A DNA stretch of 64,000 bases from Bos javanicus. Its lineage: Eukaryota > Chordata > Mammalia > Artiodactyla > Bovidae. The notes under the pieces are model-generated. The model searched no databases and was not told the DNA's origin. It saw only the letters and a list, made by a program, of their open reading frames with translations. Within the stretch, counting starts at the first letter, position 1, and each line of letters opens with the position of its first letter. Shown here in pieces: positions 55,575 through 64,000 of this stretch. Where the stretch lies: positions 31,413,925 through 31,477,924 of the forward strand of contig NC_083885.1 in assembly GCF_032452875.1 (NCBI RefSeq), in the 5' to 3' direction. The position numbers were made by a program, and so were the translations under genes.

Positions 55575-55941
55575 GAAAGAACTTGTCCTATACATCAGTG
55601 TCTCTTTTGCTGTCTCGTATACAGGGTTATTGTTACCAGAGAGGGAGAGGGTGAGATGATTTGGGAAAATGGCATTGAAACATGTATACTATCATGTATG
55701 AAATGAGTCGCCAGTCCAGGTTCGATGCACGATACTGGATGCTTGGGGCTGGTGCACTGGGACGACCCAGAGGGATGGTATGGGGAGGGAGGAGGGAGGA
55801 GGGTTCAGGATGGGGAACACATGTATACCTGTGGCAGATTCATTTCAATATTTGGCAAAACCAATACAATATTATAAAGTTTAAAAATAAAATAAAATTA
55901 AAAAATAAAAAGTAAATAAAAAAAAAAGAAAGAACTTGTCC
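55575..55941 (+). mobile_element. Cattle-type L1 3' end with 5' inversion and 14-bp TSD
   Basis: The word gaaagaacttgtcc flanks it at 55575-55588 and 55928-55941. Inside, 55589-55636 is L1 3' UTR in antisense (tatacatcagtgtctctttt…gggttattgttacc). From 55637 the same 3' UTR runs in sense (agagagggagagggtgagat) to the polyA (about 55898-55927). About 25 bases between the two parts, visible in the sister L1 at 56725-56765, are missing. This is a small twin-primed L1 insertion. Confidence 0.95.
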
Positions 55942-56131
55942 ATCTGTTAAACAAAAGCTAAATCTGATTCAGCTTGAGTACAACATATGTATTTCCAAAG
56001 CAAAGCTTTCGTTAAAAGTGTCTTAACAGTCCAGGTAATACGGTATTTACTATTAATGTTACTCTATGAGTAGAAAACTCTCTAAAATTCTTTAATGTCT
56101 TACAAATTCACAATTCAACTATGATAAAATA

Positions 56132-56332
56132 GGTTTCACCTAATAGCTCAGTTGGTAAAGAATCTGTCTGCAGTGCAGGAAACTGAAGTTCAATCCTTGG
56201 GTTGGGAAGATCCCCTGGAGAAGGAAATGGCAACCCACTTCAGTATTCTTGCCTGGAAAATTCCATGGACAGAGGAGCCTGGCAGGCTACAGTCCACAGG
56301 GTCGAAAGAGTCAGACACAACTTAGCGACTAA
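56132..56332 (+). mobile_element. Bov-tA SINE
   Basis: Diverged sense copy: tttcacctaatagctcagttgg, gttcaatccttgggttgg, then ggagaaggaaatggcaacc to acacaacttagcgacta. No clear TSD. Confidence 0.9.
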
Positions 56333-56472
56333 ATAAAAAACCAACCAATAATCTATTCAGGAATATTAAGATAAACAGTGGGCATGTATGTGTAGCTCAT
56401 GTCTGCAATAGCCATCTGCCAAGGTTTCCCTCATATATTATAAAGCAAAACAAAAAATATTTCAAAGTACAC

Positions 56473-58200
56473 AGTTTTTTTTTTAATTTTATTTTTAAAC
56501 TTTACAATGTTGTATTAGTTTTGCCAAACATCAAAATGAATCTGCCACAGGTATACCCGTGCTCCCCATCCTGAACCGTCCTCCCTCCTCCCTCCCCATA
56601 CCCTCCCTCTGGGTCATCCCAGTGCACCAGCCCCAAGCATCCAGTACTGTGCATCGAACCTGGACTGGCGACTCGTTTCATACATGATATTATACATGTT
56701 TCAGTGCCATTCTCCCAAGTCTCCCCACCCTCTCCCTCTCCCACAGAGTCCATAAGACTGATCTATACATCAGTGTCTCTTTTGCTGTCTCATACACAGG
56801 GTTATTGTTACCATCTTTCTAAATTCCATATATATGTGTTAGTATACTGTATTGGTGTTTTTCTTTCTGGCTTACTTCACTCTGCATAATAGGTTCCAGT
56901 TTCATCTACCTCATTAGAACTGATTCAAATGTATTCTTTTTAATGGCTGAGTAATACACCATTGTGTATATGTACCACTGCTTTCTTATCCATTCATCTG
57001 CTGATGGGCATCTAGGTTGCTTCCATGTCCTGGCTATTATAAACAATGCTGCAATGAACACTGGGGTACACGTGTCTCTTTCCCTTCTGGTTTCCTCAGT
57101 GTGTATGTCCAGCAGTGGGATTGCTGGATCATAAGGCAGTTCTATTTCCAGTTTTTTAAGGAATCTCCACACTGTTCTCCATAGTGGCTGTACTAGTTTG
57201 CATTCCCACCAACAGTGTAAGAGGGTTCCCTTTTCTCCACACCCTCTCCAGCATTTATTATTTGTACACTTTTGGATCGCAGCCATTCTGACTGGTGTGA
57301 AATGGTACCTCATAGTGGTTTTGATTTGCATTTCTCTGATAATGAGTGATGTTGAGCAACTTTTCATGTGTTTGTTAGCCATCTGTATGTCTTCTTTAGA
57401 GAAATGTCTACTTAGTTCTTTGGCCCATTTTTTGATTGGGTCATTTATTTTTCTGGAGTTGAGCTGTAGGAGTTGCTTGTATATTTTTGAGATTAGTTGT
57501 TTGTCAGTTGCTTCATTTGCTATTATTTTCTCCCATTCTGAAGGCTGCCTTTTCACCTTGCTAATAGTTTCCTTTGTTGTGCAGGAGCTTTTAAGTTTAA
57601 TTAGGTCCCATTTGTTTATTTTTGCTTTTATTTCCAATATTCTGGGAGGTGGGTCATAGAGGATCCTGCTGTGATGTATGTCGGAGAGTGTTTTGCCTAT
57701 GTTCTCCTCTAGGAGTTTTATAGTTTCTGGTCTTACGTTTAGATCTTTAATCCATTTTGAGTTTATTTTTGTGTATGGTGTTAGAAAGTGTTCTAGTTTC
57801 ATTCTTTTATAAGTGGTTGACCAGTTTTCCCAGCACCACTTGTTAAAGAGATTGTCTTTAATCCATTGTATATTCTTGCCTCCTTTGTCAAAGATAAGGT
57901 GTCCATATGTGTGTGGATTTATCTCTGGGCTTTCTATTTTGTTCCATTGATCAATATTTCTGTCTTTGTGCCAGTACCATACTGTCTTGATAACTGTGGC
58001 TTTGTAATAGAGCCTGAAGTCAGGTAGGTTAATTCCTCCAGTTCCCTTCTTCTTTCTCAAGATAGCTTTGGCTATTCGAGGTTTTTTGTATTTCCATACA
58101 AATTGTGAAATTATTTGTTCTAGCTCTGTGAAGAATACCATTGGTAGCTTGATGGGGATTGCATTAAATCTATAAAGTGGTTTGGGTAGTATACTCATTC
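56473..58200 (-). mobile_element. Cattle-type L1, 1.7-kb 5'-truncated copy
   Basis: On the plus strand it starts with the polyT (56475-56484), then the 3' UTR (cttacttcactctgcataatagg marks its boundary with ORF2) and ORF2. It is cut off at gtatactcatt (about 58199). The long open ORF2 frame and close match to the fragment at 55575-55941 suggest a fairly recent insertion. I could not find a matching TSD, which is unusual for a copy this well kept. Confidence 0.94.
56906..58198 (-). pseudogene. L1 ORF2 protein C-terminal region, 430 codons open
   Basis: Uninterrupted frame from the 5' truncation to the natural stop. It covers the C-terminal third of ORF2p, starting MSILPKPLYRFNAIPIKLP, with GGINLPDFRLYYKATVIKTV and WKYKKPRIAKAILRKKKG. 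It has the cysteine-rich motif of L1 ORF2p at about residues 315-334 (CWRGCGEKGTLLHCWWEC, a C-x3-C-x7-H-x4-C pattern), then LPYDPAIPLLDIHTEETRRE and the terminus SAIKKNTFESVLMR. The endonuclease and RT domains are absent, so it cannot retrotranspose. The frame is probably intact only because the insertion is young. Confidence 0.93.
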
Positions 58201-58955
58201 TTAAGAAAATCTTGTATTCATTGGTTAATTTGCGCAGGCTTACAAAAGCATTTGTTAAAATAAGTTTTGATCATTCTTAGCATAAACAAACAAAAATTTC
58301 TAAATATCCCACTGGGCATGCTCATATGGGAAAAGAACAGAGGCCTTACCCAAAATGATGAAACTATCCCCTTTAATGTGGAAAAACACCAAGATCTCAC
58401 AGAAACAGGAAGGTTAACTGGTAAGACTCTTAGTTCTTTCATTTACTAGTCCATTTAAGAAGCTCACTTGATCATTTCCATCATCTAGTAGAGGCGGGCA
58501 CTGTGAAAAATACCGTGTCATGTGTATTTAAAAGTTAATAATCTATAACCATAACTTACATCATCCTTAGGAGTCAATGGACATACAGGAAATTGCTGCC
58601 CCTTTTCCGTTCATGGAAAAAGTGTTCATTTATAAAATGCACAACAGTTGCTGTAGTACTCAGTGCTAGAGGAAGAAAAGGCCATTTGCTTTTTTCTCAC
58701 TGATTTACTGAAACAAGACTATGTTGTATAATAAGATACTATGAATCATTCAAATAAAAGATTGCACAATATCCAATTTAACAGTTACAACACTTGTGTT
58801 TCCTCAAATAAATCTTCTATCTAAACGGCATCTAGGTGATATGTGGAATACTTGATTTTTAAGATATAATTTAAATGATACTGGGCAATTTATAATGTTA
58901 TTAAGGCACTCTTCTGTTGGAAAGGATGAAGTAATGAAAATCTGACTTGACCTGC
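58201..58955. other. Non-coding stretch, nothing recognised
   Basis: No repeat or gene recognised. The 74- and 60-codon frames here overlap on opposite strands. Confidence 0.5.
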
Positions 58956-59383
58956 ATGAGTTTACTGGGACTACCATAACAAAATACCACAGACGCTGTG
59001 GCTTAAATAACAGAAATGTATTTCTCACAGTTCCGGAGACTAGAACTCCAAGATCAAAGTGCAGAAGTGCAGTATCCATGTCCAAGATCCAAGTGTAGCC
59101 AAGTTTGCTTTCTTCTGGGGTCTCTCTCCTTGATCTAGAGACAGCCATCTTCTTACTGATTCCTCACATGGTTGTCCCCTGGTCTATGTGCATCTGTGTC
59201 CTAATTATCTCTTTGTATAAGACCACCAATTGTAATAAATTAAGGTCCACTTGTATGGTCTCATTTTATCTCAGTCACATCTTTAAAGGTCTTATCTCCA
59301 ATACAGTCACATTCTAAGGCACTGGGGATCACAGCTTTAATGTGTGCATTTTGGGCAGGCATAATTCAGTGCATTACACCTTC
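58956..59383 (-). mobile_element. MLT1-type LTR (ERVL-MaLR), antisense
   Basis: Plus-strand text: tgagtttactgggactacc, aataacagaaatgtatttctcacagttccgg, ctccaagatcaaagtgcag and atcttcttactgattcctcacatgg. It continues with tctcattttatctcagtcac, tctttaaaggtcttatctcc and agtcacattctaaggcactgg, ending attcagtgcattaca. It is the reverse complement of a nearly complete MaLR LTR. Old, solo and non-coding; frames across it (114 codons at 58804) are chance. Confidence 0.82.
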
Positions 59384-59901
59384 CTACTGTTAACAAGTAG
59401 AAGACCAGATACCATACATGTAAGAGTTATCTTCAGATGTTGGAAAGCAGGCAGCACAGAAATGTTACCTCTGAGAGAAGAGAAATGAAGGTGGACTCCG
59501 CTATGGCCCTAGTTTTCTTCCTAGAAACTCATTCCAATTTCCATACTAGGATGGAAATTTCCAAAGAAGAGCATAGTGGTTTCACAGAGTCGAGGAGACA
59601 GAGATTAGAAGTTAGTGAGGTTAAAGAATGTCACTGAGAAGTATTTTGGAGAAGGCAGATCTACACAGAGAAAGAGTACCAGAAACCTGAACAGGAATCT
59701 GTTCTATCTTTGCCAAACACTACGCCAGGTATGTACATATGGAGCAAAATTCCAGGAGGCCTTGCAAAGAACGATGAGTGTGCTGTAAACAGAATACTTC
59801 TCAGAAATCACACTATATAGGCAGACTTTTTAGCTCTGATTCATCATAGATTTTTCATTTCTCACTTGATCATTCAGTAGAAACTGTAAATTCCCACAAC
59901 T
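59384..59901. other. Non-coding stretch, nothing recognised
   Basis: No repeat or gene recognised. A 66-codon frame at 59437-59637 has no motif. Confidence 0.5.
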
Positions 59902-61300
59902 TGAGTAGTCTGTTGTTCCATGTCCAGTTCTAACTGTTGCTTCCTGACCTGCATACAAATTTCTCAAGAGGCAGATCAGGTGGTCTGGTATTCCCATCTC
60001 TTTCAGAATTTCCCACAGTTTATTGGGATCCACACAGTCAAAGGCTTTGGCATAGTCAATAAAGCAGAAGTAGATGCTTTTCTGGAACTCTCTTGCTTTT
60101 TCGATGATCCAGCAGATGTTGGTAATTTGATCTCTGGTTCCTCTGCCTCTTCTAAAACCAGACTGAACATCAGGAAGTTCACGGTTCACGTATTGCTGAA
60201 GCCTGGCATGGAGAATTTTGAGCATTACTTTACTAGCGTTTGAGATGAGTGCAATTGTGCGGTAGTTTGAGCATTCTTTGGCATTGCCTTTCTTTGGGAT
60301 TGGAATGAAAACTGACTTTTCCAGTCCTGTGGCCACTGCTGAGTTTTCCAAATTTGCTGGCATATTGAGTGCAGCACTTTCACAGCATCATCTTTCAGGA
60401 TTTGAAATAGCTCCACTGGAATTCCATCACCTCCACTAGCTTTGTTTGTAGTGATGCTTTCTAAGGCCCACTTGACTTCACATTCCAGGATGTCTGGCTC
60501 TAGGTCAGTGATCACACCATCGTGATTATCTTGGTCGTGAAGATCTTTTTTGTACAGTTCTTCTGTGTATTCTTGCCACCTCTTCTTAATACCTTCTACT
60601 TCTGTTAGGTCCATACCATTTCTGTCCTTTATTGAGCCCATCTTTGCATGAAATGTTCCCTTGGTATCTCTAATTTTCTTGAAGAGATCTTTAGTCTTTC
60701 CCATTCTGTTGTTTTCCTCTATTTCTTTGCATTGATTGCTGAGGAAGGCTTTCTTATCTTTTCTTGCTATTCTTTGGAACTCTGCATTCAGATGCTTGTA
60801 TCTTTCCTTTTCTCCTTTGCTTTTCATTTCTCTCCTTTTCACAGCTATTTGTAAGGCCTCCCCAGACAGCCATTTTACTCTTTAGCATTTCTTTTCCATG
60901 GGGATGGTCTTGATCCCTGTCTCCTGTACAGTGTTACGAACCTCATTCCATAGTTCATCAGGCACTCTATCTATCAGATCTAGGCCATTAAATCTATTTC
61001 TCACTTCCACTGTATAATCATAAGGGATTTGATTTAGGTCATACCTGAATGGTCTAGTGGTTTTCCCTACTTTCTTGAATTTAAGTCTGAATTTGGCAAT
61101 AAGGAGTTCATGATCTGAGCCACAGTCAGCTCCTGGTCTTGTTTTTGCTGACTGTATAGAGCTTCTCCATCTTTGTCTGCAGAAAATATAATCAATCTGA
61201 TTTTAGTGTTGACCATCTGGTGATGTCCATGTGTAGAGTCTTCTCTTGTGTTGTTGGAAGAGGGTGTTTGCTATGACTGAACTGAACTGAACTGAGTAGT
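59902..61300 (+). mobile_element. BovB LINE insertion with 5' inversion and tail-only sense part
   Basis: The word tgagtagt occurs at 59902-59909 and 61293-61300. From about 59910 to 61276 the element is antisense, running from RT (ctgttgttccatgtccag) back into the endonuclease (ggaagagggtgtttgctatg). The last ~20 bases (61276-61295) are the BovB tail in sense: actgaactgaactgaactga. A 5' inversion explains this, with ~900 bases of RT and C-terminal sequence lost at the junction. An insertion in plain antisense would carry its tail, inverted, at the left. Confidence 0.92.
59910..60842 (-). pseudogene. BovB linker and RT N-terminal half (inverted)
   Basis: Two overlapping frames. 60225-60842 has KGEKERYKHLNAEFQRIARK, FHAKMGSIKDRNGMDLTEV, LEPDILECEVKWALESITTN and WPQDWKSQFSFQSQRK. 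59830-60363 has FIPIPKKGNAKECSNYRTIA and motif A, FIDYAKAFDCVDPNKLWEIL (Pro replaces the usual His after Asp), then LLRNLYAGQEATVRTGHGTT. The two differ by one frame near QFSF/VFIP. The RT stops at the inversion junction before motif C, so the YADD box is absent. Confidence 0.88.
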
Positions 61301-62330
61301 AGGGCTAAATAGTTTCTAAAGTAATTGGTACTCTTAAAAAATGCCTAGACAAATCTCAACAAACTAAAGCTGATAGATGAGTGAATTAATACTGTCATAA
61401 TAAAGCTCATAATTCCTTCCCTGGTGGTTCAGACAGTAATTCTTTAAAGGAAAACAGCAAAATTCAGATACTCATGAATATAACATTCACAACATCCAAG
61501 ATCCACATAAAATTTGTGAAGCATGATGATATGTAAAAAATGTCAACCAAAAAGTGTTTTAAATGATCATTAAAAACAGAAATGATGGAGATGATAAAAT
61601 TTACAGACAAGACACTTTATTCGGAGCTTCCCCGGTGGCTCAGTGGAATGAGTCAATACAGGTGATATGGGTTTGATCCCTGGGTGAGGATGATCCCCTG
61701 GAAAAGAAATGGAAACCCACTCCAGTATTCTTACATGGGAAATCCCATAGACAGAGGAGCCTGGAGAGCTTGCAGACAATGGGATCAAAAAATACTGGGC
61801 ACAACTTAGCACATACACACATCTGATTTTACTATGCCGAAGGATTAAAGTAAAATATGTACCAAAAAAGGAGAGAAATGGAAAATATGAACCAAATGAT
61901 ATATCTAAAAAATAAAAATATAATATTGGTAATTTAATTATTCGCTGGATGGGATTATCAGCAAAAAGACATTTGAGGAGAAAATATCAGTACATTTAAA
62001 GATAGAGGAGATATCAATTGATTACTCAAATTAAAGATATAGATGAACAGAATAAAATTTGCTTTTATGTGTTTGTGAGTGTCAGAAGAACCTGAAATAT
62101 AATTAAGACAAATCCATCTAGGACTTGGACTTCTGGAAATACCAGCGTAATTGGAGGATATTTTTTTTCCTACTAATCTGTGTACAAATAAACAAATCAT
62201 TAAAATTCAGGTGGACATTAAGAAGAGCATTTTCTCTAGAATGAAATAAAAATAAATCAGACTGGCAAACTGAATGACTAGGGAAAGTGGAGAGATGCAT
62301 TCAAATTTCCGGAATCTCTGCAAGGTCACT
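61301..62330 (+). repeat. Old L1 5' UTR / ORF1 start, interrupted by a SINE
   Basis: Words ttcagatactcatgaatataacattcacaac, atccaagatccacataaaa, atgatggagatgataaaatttacagacaag, then after the SINE ctggatgggattatcagcaa, gaggagaaaatatcagtac and accagcgtaattggagg. These follow the old L1 order ('caatgtccagcatccaatc…ctggatgggattaacagcag…gtgtaattggagtcc'). A 24-base Bov-tA-like head (ttccctggtggttcagacag, 61418-61441) sits near the start. Confidence 0.65.
61624..61822 (+). mobile_element. Bov-tA SINE
   Basis: Diverged sense copy: gagcttccccggtggctcagtgg, gggtttgatccctgggtg, atcccctggaaaagaaatgg, to cacaacttagcacata. It interrupts the old L1 5' region. Confidence 0.9.
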
Positions 62331-62797
62331 AGACTAAACTAATCAATATTAAAGAGATTAAAGAGTATTTTCCATGATCATCAATTTTCATGTGAAGATG
62401 GAAACCTTTACTCTCTGGCTACCTGATGAAAACTTGAAACTGATTCTAGAAGTAATTAGAATCAGTGATTCTGAGGTCCTTGGAATGGTTTACTCATTGC
62501 TTAGGAAATCAGGATCATGTTCCTTATCTTTAGTTGAAGTAATAAAAGCCTAGAGGGAGTTACTTCTTCACTGCAGACAACAGAAGACATTATGATCCAC
62601 AGGCTGTGCATTCCACATCCAGCTTTCCCACTCACCTAACAAGTACAAGTAGTTTCATGTTCTTATCCTCAATTCCATCATTTATGAAGTGAAAATATAA
62701 AGTATACTTCCCATGGAAAAAGATTAAGTGTATTCTGAGTCTAAATATTACTTTAGGAATTAAAACAATAAATGATGTTAGTGTCTGTATTTGTTAA
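62331..62797. other. Non-coding stretch, nothing recognised
   Basis: No repeat or gene could be supported. Confidence 0.5.
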
Positions 62798-62935
62798 CTT
62801 ATTTAACAAATATTTACAGGATCCTTACTGTGTGCAGTTCAAATGTTTTGGTGATGATCAAGATACAAAATGCCTTATTCATGAGGATAATACATTCAAG
62901 TAGGAAAAACAGACAATAATCAGCACTTAAATCAA
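62798..62935 (+). repeat. Old L2-type repeat
   Basis: Order: aacttatttaacaaatatttacagg, cttactgtgtgcagttcaaatg, ggtgatgatcaagatacaaaatgcc, ttattcatgaggataatacattcaagtagg, aacagacaataatc. This follows the common old text 'caacaaatatttattgagc…ctactatgtgccaggc…cctcatggagcttacattctagtgg…acagacaataaac'. Confidence 0.6.
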
Positions 62936-62989
62936 CACAAATACAATGGAGAAATATAAATATAAAGTGAAGTGAAGATTTGTAAAATG

Positions 62990-63660
62990 AATGGATGAAG
63001 CTAAGTTAAGCTTCCACTTCACATCATAACGCAAAGTAATTTTCAGATGCATTATGGAATAGCAACGTTAGAAGTAAATCTTGGAGGCTACATATAAAAG
63101 CTAAGGGTGGGGAAAAACTTCTCAAACAAGAGTGGGAATACATAAGCTCTATTAAAAGAAAATAGAGAGAGTCCTATTGTATAGCACAGGGAACTATATT
63201 CAGTATCCTGTAATAAACCGTAATAGAAAAGACTATGAAAAAGAATAGTCTTTTTAGACTATGAAATAGACTATGAAAAAGAATAGGGACTTCTCTGGTG
63301 GTCCATTGGTTAGGAATCTGCCAGTGCAGGGGACACAGGTTGGATCCTTGGTCTGAGAGGATTCTACACGCCACGGGGCACCTAAGCCCACATGCCACAA
63401 CTACTGCGGCCCACGTACCACAGCTAGGGAAGCCAGCATGCCCTAGAGCCCCTGCTCTGCAGCAAGAGAAGCCACTGCAATGAGAAGCCTGCACACCACA
63501 ACTAGAGAAAGTCTGCGTGCGGCAACGAAGATCTAGCACTGCCAAAAATAAACAAATGGAGGAATAATTTAGAAAAAATATGTATAACTGAATCACTTTT
63601 CTGAAAAGCAGGAATTAACATAACATTATAAATCAACTACACCTCAATAATTATTTTTTT
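62990..63660 (+). repeat. L1 3' end (even-toed ungulate type), interrupted by a CHR SINE
   Basis: A weak ORF2-like part (62990-63165, with gtggggaaaaacttctcaaac) is followed by a clear 3' UTR: ttgtatagcacagggaactatattc, cagtatcctgtaataaacc, [SINE], tgtataactgaatcactt, attataaatcaactacacctc. An 18-base word (gactatgaaaaagaatag) is repeated just before the SINE. Confidence 0.7.
63286..63556 (+). mobile_element. CHR-type SINE
   Basis: Starts gggacttctctggtggtccattgg, has gcggcccacgtaccacagc, ctgctctgcagcaagagaagcc and gcacaccacaactagag, and ends tagcactgccaaaaataaac. Same family as the copy at 48457-48787. TSD not certain because of the duplicated flank. Confidence 0.9.
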
Positions 63661-64000
63661 AATTGTAGTGAGATATTTTGTGATAAAATTTGTAATGATT
63701 ATGATGGATTAAAAGCTAAAGGCCAATGAAAAACTGTTAAGTTGACAAGACAAAAATGCAACAGTTAAGGATAACTAGTTCATACTAGAAAAATCCCAGT
63801 GTTTAAAGGAATGGGATATTTCAGATAAGCTGGTCATGATTGTCCTCTGCAAACAAAACTTGAATAAAATGAAGGATCAAGTCATGCAGCAGTCCAGTGT
63901 TGAATATGCCAGGTGAAGTGAAGAGTTAAAGCAACAATCTTGAAGCAGAAGCCACGTTGGTCTCATCAAGAATTGCTAAACCTGTAAGCTAGCATGTGAT
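63661..64000. other. Non-coding stretch, nothing recognised
   Basis: AT-rich end of the window with no supported feature. Confidence 0.5.

Noticed and set aside
57198..57659. 153-codon plus-strand frame rich in hydrophobic residues, resembling a membrane protein
   Set aside because: It is the antisense shadow of the L1 ORF2 frame at 56906-58198.
58804..59148. 114-codon minus-strand open frame
   Set aside because: Most of it runs through an antisense MaLR LTR, which is non-coding.

Overview
This window is non-coding, AT-rich mammalian DNA from a ruminant. The evidence is the repeat content. There are many BovB (RTE-clade) LINE copies, Bov-tA and Bov-A2 SINEs built from BovB ends, two CHR-type SINEs, and L1 copies with a cattle-type 3' end. 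BovB together with Bov-A2 points to Pecora (cattle, buffalo, sheep, goat, antelope or deer); I cannot resolve the species. I found no host protein-coding gene, tRNA, rRNA, CRISPR array or operon. Every long open frame belongs to a decayed retrotransposon or is a chance frame.

Layout. 0-15 kb: mostly unmatched sequence with scattered SINEs, BovB 3' ends, one 1.1-kb antisense BovB, and faint old repeats (MIR, L2, L1). 15.4-18.2 kb: one BovB insertion split into an inverted 5' half and a sense 3' half inside a shared 11-bp target-site duplication (TSD). 18-28 kb: mainly unmatched sequence with old L1 pieces, a BovB tail and a perfect hairpin at 26.3 kb. 28.6-32.2 kb: old L1 remnants cut by Bov-A2 and Bov-tA. 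32-40 kb: the emptiest stretch, with MIR-like pieces, a short DNA transposon, a MER5A-like element, old L1 fragments and single Bov SINEs. 40.5-54.4 kb: a dense nest of old L1s interrupted by BovB copies, a MLT1 LTR, a CHR SINE, Bov-A2 and a near-full-length BovB. 55-64 kb: a cattle-type L1 with 5' inversion, a second cattle-type L1 that keeps a 430-codon ORF2 C-terminus, an antisense MLT1 LTR, another inverted BovB, an L1 5' region and a CHR SINE in an L1 3' end.

The sequences relate to each other as a parasite system rather than as a pathway. BovB supplies the reverse transcriptase. The Bov-A unit is visibly the 5' block of BovB joined to its 3' terminus, and Bov-tA puts a tRNA-derived promoter in front of that unit. 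The best observations concern insertion mechanism: three 5'-inverted (twin-primed) insertions, two of them BovB, plus three very short SINE or BovB tail insertions. I saw no sign of an undescribed functional system. Family names come from recognising consensus patterns by eye; boundaries without a TSD are accurate to perhaps 10-50 bases.
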